In this document: positions 32,215-40,302 of the stretch, in pieces
Layout: the number at the start of each line of letters is the position of its first letter
Numbering within the stretch: the first letter of the stretch is position 1
NCBI GenBank assembly: GCA_035555595.1
Contig: DATMGK010000099.1
Coordinates: 35,532 to 99,531, forward strand
DNA length: 64,000 nt
Origin: Croceibacterium_A sp035555595
GTDB lineage: Bacteria; Pseudomonadota; Alphaproteobacteria; Sphingomonadales; Sphingomonadaceae
Direction of reading: 5' to 3'
Notes under the pieces: model-generated
Databases searched by the model: none
The model's input: only the letters and a program-made list of their open reading frames with translations
Told to the model about the DNA's origin: nothing
Translations under genes and position numbers: made by a program

Positions 32215-32631
32215 TCAGTCCACGCAGACGGGAACCAGCACCATCGACATCGCCCCGCCGCCCAGATTGGCAATGTTGCGGTTTTCCAGTCGGGTTCTGC
32301 GGCACGGTGTGCCATCCTTGGCTTTCAGGGTTTCCCTGCTTTCCTGCCGGTCCGAACTGGCCAGCGGAGCACTATCCTGCGGCGCGGGGCATATACCTTG
32401 ATCGACAAGCCGCTGGTGGAAAGCCTGCCCCTGCTGGGCAACCCACGCATCTGCGCTCTTCTTGCCTTCGGCACGCAGCTTGCGGACATATTCGCGTTCC
32501 ATCGCCGCGCGTTCGTCTGCGGGCAAGGCATTGGGCGAACACTCCGTCACCGGCTCGGCAGACTGGGCGTTTGCAGGTGTCACTGCGAAGAAGGGCAGTG
32601 CCCCTGCTGCAAGCAGAATAAAGCGCATCAT
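32215..32631 (-). CDS. Hypothetical exported protein
   Basis: This 138-residue protein has an apparent signal peptide (MMRFILLAAGALPFFAV, cleavage near ANA-QS) and a mature region with four Cys (in VTECSPNAL, GICPAPQ, GTPCRRTR and LVPVCVD) which may form two disulphides. A helical stretch, EREYVRKLRAEGKKSADAWVAQQG, lies in the middle. The C-terminus has SMVLVPVC. I do not recognise a family. It lies 53 nt upstream of the NUDIX-CCA genes and 39 nt downstream of a GNAT gene, all on the minus strand. The start could be 32631 or 32628. Confidence 0.55.
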   Translation of the reverse strand: MMRFILLAAGALPFFAVTPANAQSAEPVTECSPNALPADERAAMEREYVRKLRAEGKKSADAWVAQQGQAFHQRLVDQGICPAPQDSAPLASSDRQESRETLKAKDGTPCRRTRLENRNIANLGGGAMSMVLVPVCVD

Positions 32632-32670
32632 GCCGGGATAACGATGATCCGCCCAAACGGGTCCGGGGTT

Positions 32671-33189
32671 TCAGCCCAGCCACGGCCCCAACATGCCGGA
32701 CTGCGGTAGCAGGGCGGGGCTCGCGCCGCGGATCAGCAGCCGGGCCGGATCCCATGGTCCGGGGCATTCCCAACCGCGCGGGGCCTCCACGAAACCGAAC
32801 CTGCCATAATAGGGCGCATCGCCGATCAGCATCTGCGGCAGCGGGGCCGCCGGGTCGATCGCCTGCTGCTGCGCCGCCATCAGCGCGCGGCCAAAGCCTT
32901 GGCCCTGCCGCTCGGGCAGAATCGCCACCGGGCCGACCATGATCAGCGGGTGCGCCTTGCCGCCCGGTTCGTTCAACGCCACCGGCCAGGCTTGAATCGT
33001 GCCGATCAGGTATTCCTGCTCGTCCAGCGCGGCAAAGCTCAGCGCGGGGAGCCAGTCGGTCCCTTCGCGGATGGCATAGGCGGTGCGGGTATGGCGATCC
33101 GGGCCGAACGCGCGATCCAGCACGTCCTCGACCATGGCCGGATCGACCTGATCGAGGGGAATCAGCGTAGAGATCGCAAGGTCGGTCAT
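32671..33189 (-). CDS. GNAT-family N-acetyltransferase
   Basis: This 172-residue protein has the YhbS-like GNAT core: PLIMVGPVAILPERQGQGFGRALMAAQQQA, where Q-G-Q-G-F-G-R is the acetyl-CoA loop, and PQMLIGDAPYYGRFGFVEAPRGWECPGP, typical of the YhbS group. The N-terminus (TLIPLDQVDPAMVEDVLDRAFGPDRHTRTAY) also fits. The substrate is unknown. The ATG at 33189 is used; a start 13 codons earlier lacks support. Confidence 0.88.
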   Translation of the reverse strand: MTDLAISTLIPLDQVDPAMVEDVLDRAFGPDRHTRTAYAIREGTDWLPALSFAALDEQEYLIGTIQAWPVALNEPGGKAHPLIMVGPVAILPERQGQGFGRALMAAQQQAIDPAAPLPQMLIGDAPYYGRFGFVEAPRGWECPGPWDPARLLIRGASPALLPQSGMLGPWLG

Positions 33190-33242
33190 AGGCGGCGCGC
33201 CGATAGGGTCGCGCCGCCCGACTGGCAATCTAATTCGATGCC

Positions 33243-34412
33243 TTACTGCGCGGGTGTCAGTTGCAGCAGGCGTCCGCCGGGCCCATCCTCGACCACATAG
33301 ATCGAACCGTCATCCGCCTCTGCGATATCGCGCATGCGCTTGTCGAACTTCACGCGGGCTTCTTCCGTGCCCTTGCCGTCCTTCAGCGAAACCCGCACGA
33401 GCACCATTGAGCCCAGCCCGGGGGCCAGCGCCTGATTGCGCCATTCCGGCCACAGCTTGCCCGAATAGAAGATGAAATCGCCCGGCGCGATCACCGGGTT
33501 CCAGTATATCGCCGGCTTGTTGAAACCATCGTCTTCCGAGTGATCGGGGATCGGGTCGCCGTTATAGTTGTTGCCGTAAGACCGGATCGGCCAGCCATAG
33601 TTGGCGCCGCGTTCGATCTTGTTGATCTCGTCACCGCCCGCCGGGCCGTGTTCCAGATCCCACAACTGGCCGTCCAGATCGAACTTCAGGCCCAGCAGGT
33701 TGCGATGGCCATAGCTCCAGATTTCACGGCTCACACCGCCGCGATCGGCGAACGGATTGCCGTCAGCGGGGGTGCCGTCAAAGTTCAGGCGCAGCACCTT
33801 GCCCATGTTGGTGTCCAGATCCTGCGCCGGGTCGCCCTGTGCGCGCTCACCGGCAGAAAGGAACAGGTATTTGCCATCGGGAGAGAAAGCGATCTTGTGC
33901 GAATAGTGCGCCCCGCTGCGAACGGCGGGCTGCGCGCGCCAGATCTGGCTGAAGTTCTCGATCCGGCAATCGCCGCCATCGTCACACGCCAGCTTGCCCC
34001 GGCCCATCGCCGCGAAGCTTGCGGTGCCGTCACCCGGATTGGCCCATGTGAGATAGATCGTGCGGCCCGAAAGCGGCTGACCGGCTTCCGAAGGCAGGAA
34101 GGCCACGTCGCCCAGTCCGCCCTGGCCCTGGTTCAGCACTTCGGGCAGCCCGGTCACATTGCCTTTCCGGCCTGTCGCCAGATCGACGAACTTCATCGTG
34201 CCCGGCTTTTCGGTGACGAACAGCGTCTGCGTGCCCGGCGCGAAGGCGATGGCCCACGGCGAATCGAACGTGCCCTTTTCGGTGATGGTGAAGGGGTTGG
34301 GGCCGGCTGCGGGAGCCGCTGGCGCGCTATCCCCCGTTTGCGCCGAACCACAGCTTGCGGCGAACAGCGCGGCAGGGAATAGAATGGCCGCAACGGGTCT
34401 GATTGTACGCAT
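33243..34412 (-). CDS. PQQ-dependent sugar dehydrogenase (soluble aldose dehydrogenase family), exported
   Basis: This 389-residue beta-propeller protein resembles YliI/Asd and soluble glucose dehydrogenase, which oxidise aldoses in the periplasm with pyrroloquinoline quinone. An N-terminal signal (MRTIRPVAAILFPAALFAAS then C) ends in a Cys that may be a lipoprotein site, although the -3 residue is Ala rather than Leu. Propeller features are GGLGDVAFLP, YSHKIAFSPDGKYLFLSAGER, DTNMGKVLRLNFDGTPADGNP, IWSYGHRNLLGLKFD and LWDLEHGPAGGDEINKIERG. Those last two hold the PQQ/Ca ligands. PQQ synthesis genes are not in the window. Its ATG overlaps the divergent rnhB start in CATG. Confidence 0.9.
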   Translation of the reverse strand: MRTIRPVAAILFPAALFAASCGSAQTGDSAPAAPAAGPNPFTITEKGTFDSPWAIAFAPGTQTLFVTEKPGTMKFVDLATGRKGNVTGLPEVLNQGQGGLGDVAFLPSEAGQPLSGRTIYLTWANPGDGTASFAAMGRGKLACDDGGDCRIENFSQIWRAQPAVRSGAHYSHKIAFSPDGKYLFLSAGERAQGDPAQDLDTNMGKVLRLNFDGTPADGNPFADRGGVSREIWSYGHRNLLGLKFDLDGQLWDLEHGPAGGDEINKIERGANYGWPIRSYGNNYNGDPIPDHSEDDGFNKPAIYWNPVIAPGDFIFYSGKLWPEWRNQALAPGLGSMVLVRVSLKDGKGTEEARVKFDKRMRDIAEADDGSIYVVEDGPGGRLLQLTPAQ

Positions 34413-35052
34413 GCTTTCCGGAACTCCCTCTCACGATTTCGTGTCCGCTTTCGGCGGTGGTGAACTGATCGTCGGTGTGGACGAGGCAGGCCGCGGCCCG
34501 CTTGCGGGCCCGGTTGTGGCGGCTGCCGTGCTGCTGTGCAAGCCGCGACCTGCGGGGTTGGACGATTCCAAGAAGCTGAAACCGGAAACGCGGGCCCTGC
34601 TGGAAGATCGTATCCGCCGCCGCTGCGCGTTCGGGATCGGGGTGGTGGAGGTGGATCAGATCGATTCCCTTAACATCTTCGGCGCGACCATGCTGGCCAT
34701 GGCGCAGGCGGTGGCCCGGTTGTGCGATGTCATCGGCTGCGATCCGCATCAGGTGCTGGTCGATGGCAACCTCACCCCGGCGGGGCGGCGGCCCGAATGG
34801 CGCTGGTCCGCCCGCGCCATCGTCGGCGGCGACGGGCTTGAACCGTGCATCGGCGCGGCCTCCATTCTGGCCAAGGAATACCGCGACCGGCTGATGCTGG
34901 CGGCGGCGCAGGATCACCCGCACTACGGGTGGGAACGGAACAAGGGCTACGGCACGCCCGATCACCTCGCCGCCTTGCGTGAACACGGCCCATGCCCGCT
35001 CCACCGCCGCAGCTTTGCCCCGGTGTCGCAGATGGAAATGCCCTTTATCTAG
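34411..35052 (+). CDS. rnhB: Ribonuclease HII
   Basis: RNase HII cuts the RNA strand of RNA-DNA hybrids and excises single ribonucleotides from DNA. The 213-residue protein has the RNase H type 2 signature ELIVGVDEAGRGPLAGPVVAA (first two acidic residues D-E), LDDSKKL, IFGATMLAMAQAV, the VDGN site, and KGYGTPDHLAALREHGPCPLHRRSF at the C-terminus. With the ATG at 34411 its start codon overlaps that of the divergent sugar dehydrogenase; GTG at 34441 is an alternative that would lose only ten residues. No clear Shine-Dalgarno precedes the ATG. Confidence 0.95.
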   Translation: MLSGTPSHDFVSAFGGGELIVGVDEAGRGPLAGPVVAAAVLLCKPRPAGLDDSKKLKPETRALLEDRIRRRCAFGIGVVEVDQIDSLNIFGATMLAMAQAVARLCDVIGCDPHQVLVDGNLTPAGRRPEWRWSARAIVGGDGLEPCIGAASILAKEYRDRLMLAAAQDHPHYGWERNKGYGTPDHLAALREHGPCPLHRRSFAPVSQMEMPFI

Positions 35053-35055
35053 CGC

Positions 35056-35198
35056 GAGTCTTTCCTGCCACACCGCCACATCTTGAGTCCCGTAAAAGCG
35101 CGGAGACTCAACATGATGTGGGGGACTCCTTTCGTTCCGCCTTTATTCCGGCCCGGCGCGCCGTGACTGTGGCCAAACTGCGCCTTGACGAGGGACTC
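35056..35198 (+). promoter_or_regulatory. Cluster of five GANTC sites upstream of ccrM
   Basis: GANTC occurs at 35056, 35085, 35105, 35124 and 35194, all before the ccrM start at 35246. By base composition about 0.5 sites would be expected in this 143-bp stretch. Caulobacter ccrM carries GANTC sites in its leader and its transcription falls when they are fully methylated. The cluster suggests the same feedback here. Confidence 0.65.
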
Positions 35199-35245
35199 CC
35201 GCGTCCTCCACCCTTGTGGATAACTACAGGGGACTTGGAACCAAA

Positions 35246-36370
35246 ATGGGTGTCGTCACGAAAATCCGTGCGCCGCAAGCGCGCGCCGCAACCACGCCGG
35301 AACTGCCGCTGGGCCGTATCCTGCCCGGCGATTGTGTGGAGGCGATGCGCTCTCTGCCCGCCGCTTCGGTGGACCTGATTTTCGCCGATCCGCCCTACAA
35401 CCTCCAGCTCGGTGGCGATCTCAACCGGCCAGACGGCAGCCATGTCGATGCGGTTACGGATGATTGGGATCGTTTCGACAGCTTCGAAGCCTATGATCGC
35501 TTCACGCGCGAATGGCTGACGGAGGCGCGCCGCGTGCTGAAGCCTGATGGGGCCCTCTGGGTCATCGGCAGCTATCACAACATCTTCCGCGTCGGCGCGC
35601 TGATGCAGGATCTGGGCTTCTGGATTCTGAATGACATCGTCTGGCGCAAGTCCAACCCGATGCCCAACTTCCGCGGTACGCGCTTCACCAACGCCCATGA
35701 AACGCTGATCTGGGCCAGCATGGGTGAAAAGGCGCGCTATCACTTCAATTATCGCGCGATGAAGACGCTCAACGACGAATTGCAGATGCGCAGCGACTGG
35801 GTGCTGCCGATCTGTTCGGGGCAGGAACGGCTGAAGAAGGGCGGCACGAAAGTCCACCCGACGCAAAAGCCGGAATCGCTGCTCTATCGCGTGATGCTTG
35901 CTACCACCGAAACCGGCGATGTGGTGCTCGATCCGTTCTTCGGCACCGGCACCACTGGTGCTGTCGCCAAACGGCTCGGCCGCCAGTGGATCGGGTGTGA
36001 GCGTGAAAGCGATTACCGGCAGGCGGCGATGGAACGCATCGAAATGGCCCTTCCGCTGGATGAAAGCGCGCTGGAAACGATGCAGAGCCGCAAGAACGCG
36101 CCGCGCGTCGCCTTCGGTGCGCTGGTGGAGGCGGGGCTGCTCGCGCCCGGTGCGGAACTGTTCGACCGGCAACGCCGCTGGACCGCCACCGTGCGGGCGG
36201 ACGGTTCGATCGCTTCCGGCGCGGAAAGCGGCTCGATCCACGGCGTCGGCAAGACGCTGCAAGGGGCGCCAAGCTGCAACGGCTGGACCTTCTGGCATGT
36301 GGAACATCAGGGTGAGGTGAAGCCGATCGACGCCCTGCGCCAGCTCTACCTGCTCTCGGTAGAGGACTGA
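35246..36370 (+). CDS. ccrM: CcrM-type cell-cycle DNA adenine methyltransferase (GANTC)
   Basis: This 374-residue beta-class adenine methyltransferase has catalytic motif IV first (VDLIFADPPYNLQLGGDLNRPD, with DPPY), then SDWVLPICSGQERLK, and the SAM-binding motif I at the C-terminal half (GDVVLDPFFGTGTTGAVAKRLG). The order IV-to-I is class beta. After it comes the CcrM-specific C-terminal domain (FGALVEAGLLAPGAELF ... NGWTFWHVEHQGEVKPIDALRQLY) absent from restriction methyltransferases. It methylates the A of GANTC and marks replication state in alphaproteobacteria. Start ATG 35246; an in-frame GTG at 35216 would add ten residues. Its upstream region is rich in GANTC. No restriction enzyme gene is nearby. 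Confidence 0.95.
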   Translation: MGVVTKIRAPQARAATTPELPLGRILPGDCVEAMRSLPAASVDLIFADPPYNLQLGGDLNRPDGSHVDAVTDDWDRFDSFEAYDRFTREWLTEARRVLKPDGALWVIGSYHNIFRVGALMQDLGFWILNDIVWRKSNPMPNFRGTRFTNAHETLIWASMGEKARYHFNYRAMKTLNDELQMRSDWVLPICSGQERLKKGGTKVHPTQKPESLLYRVMLATTETGDVVLDPFFGTGTTGAVAKRLGRQWIGCERESDYRQAAMERIEMALPLDESALETMQSRKNAPRVAFGALVEAGLLAPGAELFDRQRRWTATVRADGSIASGAESGSIHGVGKTLQGAPSCNGWTFWHVEHQGEVKPIDALRQLYLLSVED

Positions 36371-36392
36371 CATTTCGCTATCCTACAATGCC

Positions 36393-36600
36393 GGGCCTGT
36401 GTCATGCGAACGGCATGAACCGGCAGACTTCGCATTTGCAGACCGCACAGGCCCATAGGCAAGGTGACACGCCTGTCAAAAGTGACAGGCCTCGGCCTGA
36501 AAGCGACAGGCGTGACGGCAAAGCCGACACGTTCGCGCGCAAAGTGACGCGAAACTGGCGGCAAGGTGACGGATCGGGGCACTTTCGGCCCTGGACCGTG
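36393..36600 (+). promoter_or_regulatory. Structured intergenic region between ccrM and folP
   Basis: The 262-bp gap contains nested and serial inverted repeats: GGGCCTGTG (36393) with CACAGGCCC (36446), inside which ATGCGAA (36404) pairs with TTCGCAT (36429) and CGG with CCG. Then GCCTGTCA and TGACAGGC with 4 nt between (36471-36490), then GCCTG/CAGGC (36495-36511). GTGAC recurs at 36464, 36482, 36512, 36544 and 36566, and GCGAC at 36503. It may be a folP leader RNA, an unannotated small RNA, or an operator array. No coding potential is convincing. Confidence 0.5.
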
Positions 36601-36632
36601 TCACATGTGTCAACATCACGGGGGAGGGGGGC

Positions 36633-37748
36633 ATGACGGATCGTCTCTATATCCAGCCGCTGACGCTGGTTTCCGGCCCGCAGGCAGTGGCAGGCGACGC
36701 GGTGCGGCTGGCGGGCGGCATGGCTTATGCCCGCGAATTCGCCATTACCGTTACCCGCGATGGCGCGGTGGTTCAGCGTGAACTGGCTACGTCAGCCACG
36801 ATTGCGGACACGCTCGCCCGCCTGCCCGCTGCACTGGGTGCGGAGGCAGAGGCACAGTGGGCTGGCCTGCGCGCCGCGCATTCGCCGCTGCAACTGGGTG
36901 AACGGACCGTGCGGCTCGATCAGCCGCAGATCATGGGCATCCTCAACGTCACGCCAGACAGCTTCTCCGATGGCGGCAAGTTCCTCGACGATCCGGAAGA
37001 AGCCCGCTCCCACGCGGCGGCCATGCACGAAGCGGGCGCGGCGATCATCGACATTGGCGGTGAAAGCACCCGCCCCGGCGCCGCTGCGGTGTGGGAAGGG
37101 GACGAGATCGCCCGTGTCGTGCCCGCCGTGAAGCATTGCGTGGCCATGGGCGCGGCGGTCAGCGTCGATACCCGCCGCCCTGCGGTGATGGAGGCGGCGC
37201 TCGCCTCAGGCGCGCATATCATCAATGACGTGTCGGCCCTGCGCCACGATCCGCGCAGTCTGGAATTCGCCGCCGCCAGCGGTGTGCCGGTAATCCTGAT
37301 GCACGCGCCCGGCACGGGGGACGATCTTCACGCCGGTGCGGCTTACGGCAACGTGGTGTTCGATGTGTTCGACGCTCTGCGCGATGCGCGTGATCGCGCC
37401 CTCGCGGGCGGCATCGCGGCGGAACGGATCATTCTCGATCCCGGCTTAGGCTTCGGCAAGTCGCTGGCCGAAAACCTCGCGCTGATGAACGCCCTGCCAC
37501 TGTTCCACGCCCTTGGCCGCCCGTTGCTGCTCGGTGTCAGCCGCAAGCGGATGATCGGCGCGCTCGGCAATGAAGCGCCCGCGCACAAGCGCCTTGGCGG
37601 CAGTGTGGCGCTGGCGACCATCGGGATGCAGGCAGGCGTCCAACTTCTGCGCGTCCACGACGTTCACGACACCGTGCAGGCCCGCAACGTCTGGCGCGGC
37701 CTGCGCGACGCGGCGCTGACGGACTTCGCAGGGCTGGCGGAACTGTAG
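36633..37748 (+). CDS. folP: Dihydropteroate synthase
   Basis: FolP joins para-aminobenzoate to dihydropterin pyrophosphate in folate synthesis and is the sulphonamide target. The TIM barrel starts near residue 95: IMGILNVTPDSFSDGGKF, then AIIDIGGESTRPGAAAV, VSVDTRRPAVMEAAL, IINDVSALRHD, PVILMHAPG, IILDPGLGFGKS, LLLGVSRKRMIGALG and a late RVHDV. The 371-residue length includes an N-terminal extension of about 90 residues (MTDRLYIQPLTLVSGPQ) seen in some alphaproteobacterial DHPS. The ATG has a strong G-rich Shine-Dalgarno (GGGAGGGGGG). It is preceded by an inverted-repeat-rich region. Confidence 0.96.
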   Translation: MTDRLYIQPLTLVSGPQAVAGDAVRLAGGMAYAREFAITVTRDGAVVQRELATSATIADTLARLPAALGAEAEAQWAGLRAAHSPLQLGERTVRLDQPQIMGILNVTPDSFSDGGKFLDDPEEARSHAAAMHEAGAAIIDIGGESTRPGAAAVWEGDEIARVVPAVKHCVAMGAAVSVDTRRPAVMEAALASGAHIINDVSALRHDPRSLEFAAASGVPVILMHAPGTGDDLHAGAAYGNVVFDVFDALRDARDRALAGGIAAERIILDPGLGFGKSLAENLALMNALPLFHALGRPLLLGVSRKRMIGALGNEAPAHKRLGGSVALATIGMQAGVQLLRVHDVHDTVQARNVWRGLRDAALTDFAGLAEL

Positions 37749-37761
37749 GGCTGGGCAGGAC

Positions 37762-38520
37762 CTAGATCGTATAGCCGCCGTCGCTCACCAGCACGGTGCC
37801 GGTCACGTTGCGGGCCATGTCGGACAGCAGGAAACCGATCTGCGCGGCGATCTCTTCCGGCTGGGCATAGCGGCCGCTCGGTGTAGCCATCTTCGCCATC
37901 GCCTCTATCGCGGCGTCCCGGCTGCCGGTCTCCGCGATCAGGTTCTGGAAGAACGGGATGCCGTCCCAGATCGGGGTGTCCACACCGCCCGGCGCGATCG
38001 CGTTCACGCGGATGCCGCGCGCGGCGTTCTCCTTCGCGGCGACCTTGGCTAGATGGATCAGCGCCGCCTTGGAACAGCCATAGGCGGCTGTGCCCGGCTC
38101 CGCCTTCAGGCCCGATACCGACGCGGTCAGCACCGCCGATCCGCCATCGGGCATCCGGCGCAGCGCGGTCCTCAGCGTCAGGAACGCCCCGTCCAGGTTC
38201 ACGCCCATCACCTTGCGCCAGTCATCAAAGCTGTTGTCGGCAACCGCCTCTCCCACTGCGATGCCCGCGTTGGCGACGGCGTGGTGGATCACTCCGGCCT
38301 CGGCTTCGATCCGATCCCACAGCGCGGGATCGCCCACGTCTCCGGCGAACACGGTGGCTGTCGGCAGGCCCAGCGCAGCCAGCCCGCTCTCGTCCCGGTC
38401 GACCAGCAGCAGCCGTTCCGCCCCGTGGTCGGCCAGCCAGCGGGCGCACGCAGCGCCGATACCGGAGGCTGCGCCTGTGATGAGCGCGGTGCGCCCGGTG
38501 AAGTCAAAGTCCTGTCCCAT
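37762..38520 (-). CDS. SDR-family NAD(P)-dependent oxidoreductase
   Basis: This 252-residue classical short-chain dehydrogenase has the N-terminal Rossmann motif TALITGAASGIGAACAR, the catalytic Ser in VLTASVSG and the Y-x3-K in AAYGCSKAALIHLAK, and the PGGVDTPIWD loop. The C-terminus GFLLSDMARNVTGTVLVSDGG is typical. The reaction is not specified by neighbours. It is convergent with folP and lies downstream of the response-regulator gene on the same strand with a 38-nt gap. Confidence 0.9.
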   Translation of the reverse strand: MGQDFDFTGRTALITGAASGIGAACARWLADHGAERLLLVDRDESGLAALGLPTATVFAGDVGDPALWDRIEAEAGVIHHAVANAGIAVGEAVADNSFDDWRKVMGVNLDGAFLTLRTALRRMPDGGSAVLTASVSGLKAEPGTAAYGCSKAALIHLAKVAAKENAARGIRVNAIAPGGVDTPIWDGIPFFQNLIAETGSRDAAIEAMAKMATPSGRYAQPEEIAAQIGFLLSDMARNVTGTVLVSDGGYTI

Positions 38521-38558
38521 GCCCCCGGCTTACCGCGAGGGACGGGGCCGCGCCAGTG

Positions 38559-39977
38559 TCAGGCTGCGCTCTCGATCCCCAGATCGCTCAGCTTGCGATA
38601 GAGCGTGGAGCGCCCGATGCCGAGCCGCCGCGCAACCTCCGTCATGCGCCCGCGATAGTGGCCGATCGCCAGCCGGATCACGTCGGCCTCGATCTCCTCC
38701 AACGGGCGCAGGTTGCCATCCGCGGTATAGAGCTGCACGCCCACGCCGTCCGTCGCGGTCTGGGTCTCCAGATCCATGTCGCCCAGCATCTGGCTCAGCT
38801 GCGGGAAGTCCTCGTCGGTCAGCGCGTTCCCGTCGCAGAACACGGCCGCGCGGAACAGCACGGCCTGCAACTGGCGCACATTGCCCGGCCAGTCGAAGGC
38901 CGACAGCAGTTGCAGCGCCCCGTCCGTGATGCCCAGTTGCCGCAGGCCGGGCTGCTCGCCGATGCGGGCAAGGAAGTGGCGGGTGAGCGCAGGGATGTCA
39001 CCCGCCCGCTCGCGCAGTGGCGGCAGCACGATCTTCGTGCCTGCCAACTGGTTGAGCAGTTCGTCACGGAAATGGCCCGTCGCCACCAGGTCCGCCAGCG
39101 GCAGGTTGCTGGCAGAGATCACGCGCACGTCCACCCGGAAACCGTGAGTCGCGCCGATCGGCCGGATCAGCCGGTTGGCCAATGCTTCGGCCAGGCGATC
39201 CTGCAACTCGGTAGACAGGCGGTCGATCTCGTCGAGCACCAGCGTGCCGCCGTCGCAGTGCTGCAACGCGCCGATCTGCTGTTCGAACGCGCCGGGGAAA
39301 GCGCCCTTCTCATGCCCGAACAGCATGGATTCGAGGCTGTTGGCCGGTACGCTGCCCACCACGATCGTCCGCATGGGCGTCCGCGCGCGCGGGCTGGCGG
39401 CGTGCATCGCGCGGATCAGCATCTCCTTGCCGGTGCCGACTTCGCCTTCGATCAGCACCGATCCGTGGCCGCGCGCGGCCTTGGCCGCTTTGGCCAGTGC
39501 TGCGCGGAACGGCGGCGCGGTGCCGATCATCGCGTCGAAGTCCAGCGTGCCGTGGATCTTCTCGGTCAGCGGCGTCAGTTCGTCATGCGATGCTTCCTGC
39601 CGCGTGGTGTTGCGCAGCGCCTGCATCATGCTGTCAGGCGAAACCGGCTTCACCAGATAGTCCGCCGCACCCGCGCGCATTGCCTCAACCGCCAGAAGCG
39701 GGGACGTGCTGGCCGTCAGCATCAGAATCGGCAGCGCCGGGCGCCGGTCCTTCAACTCGCGAATCAGTTCGCATGCTTGATCGCCGGGCACCCACTGATC
39801 CAGGATGATCGCCGAAAGCTGCATGCCCTGGCGCGTGCCAAGCGTTGCAATGGCCGTATCCGAATCGCGGACGACGATGGTGCGCCACCCTTCCCGCGCG
39901 GCGAGCGCGGTGATCAGCCGGCTTTGCGCCGGCTCGTCGTCGATTAGCATCAAAAGGCGCTGATCGGCCTCGGCCAT
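38559..39977 (-). CDS. NtrC-type response regulator with altered GAFTGA loop (GAFPGA)
   Basis: This 472-residue protein has three domains. A receiver is at about residues 8-125 (LLMLIDDEPAQSRL; phospho-acceptor Asp in IILDQWVPGD; Lys in DYLVKPVSPD). An AAA+ domain follows with Walker A GEVGTGKEMLIRA and Walker B GGTLVLDEIDRL. A Fis-type helix-turn-helix is at the end (MTEVARRLGIGRSTLYRKLSDLGI). The sigma-54 contact loop reads HEKGAFPGAFE instead of GAFTGA, replacing the essential Thr by Pro, so classical sigma-54 activation is doubtful. No sensor kinase gene is adjacent. The ATG at 39977 has GAGG nine bases upstream; a GTG five codons earlier is less likely. Confidence 0.88.
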   Translation of the reverse strand: MAEADQRLLMLIDDEPAQSRLITALAAREGWRTIVVRDSDTAIATLGTRQGMQLSAIILDQWVPGDQACELIRELKDRRPALPILMLTASTSPLLAVEAMRAGAADYLVKPVSPDSMMQALRNTTRQEASHDELTPLTEKIHGTLDFDAMIGTAPPFRAALAKAAKAARGHGSVLIEGEVGTGKEMLIRAMHAASPRARTPMRTIVVGSVPANSLESMLFGHEKGAFPGAFEQQIGALQHCDGGTLVLDEIDRLSTELQDRLAEALANRLIRPIGATHGFRVDVRVISASNLPLADLVATGHFRDELLNQLAGTKIVLPPLRERAGDIPALTRHFLARIGEQPGLRQLGITDGALQLLSAFDWPGNVRQLQAVLFRAAVFCDGNALTDEDFPQLSQMLGDMDLETQTATDGVGVQLYTADGNLRPLEEIEADVIRLAIGHYRGRMTEVARRLGIGRSTLYRKLSDLGIESAA

Positions 39978-40163
39978 TCCGGTATACCTCACTTGCTGGC
40001 CAATGGCTTAGCGGGCATCAGGTAAAGAGCGGATTAAGCTAAACATCCGCCAGAAGTGGGGCAGCCATGCCTTTTGTTCCCGATGGGCTTGAGCGCGCCG
40101 GTTTCGGGCGATAGAGCGGCGGGCAAATCTCTTTCCTGAACATTCTTTTGGAGCTTCCGACCG

Positions 40164-40286
40164 ATGGAATCCGCAAACGACATGAAGACTCATGAGAAGA
40201 CCTACGGTTCATTCGTCGGCCTGCTCAAGTGGTCCGTGCCGGCGCTTTTTGTCCTCGTCATGCTCGTCATCGTCCTGATTTCCTGA
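40164..40286 (+). CDS. aa3-type cytochrome c oxidase subunit IV-like peptide
   Basis: This 40-residue protein was found by direct translation: MESANDMKTHEKTYGSFVGL, then one membrane helix. The motif HEKTYG-F-x2-LLKW with a following hydrophobic span is that of the small subunit IV of alphaproteobacterial aa3 oxidases (Paracoccus/Rhodobacter COX4_pro). The GGAG Shine-Dalgarno is about ten bases upstream. It lies 16 bp before pntAA. The other oxidase subunits are not in the window, so it is either transcribed apart from them or works elsewhere in the membrane. Confidence 0.85.
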   Translation: MESANDMKTHEKTYGSFVGLLKWSVPALFVLVMLVIVLIS

Positions 40287-40302
40287 GCGTTTGGACGGGG
40301 GG

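Noticed and set aside
36388..36636. 82-codon frame in the ccrM-folP gap
   Set aside because: The frame overlaps the folP start and Shine-Dalgarno; its composition follows the inverted repeats, with no domain or convincing ribosome site.
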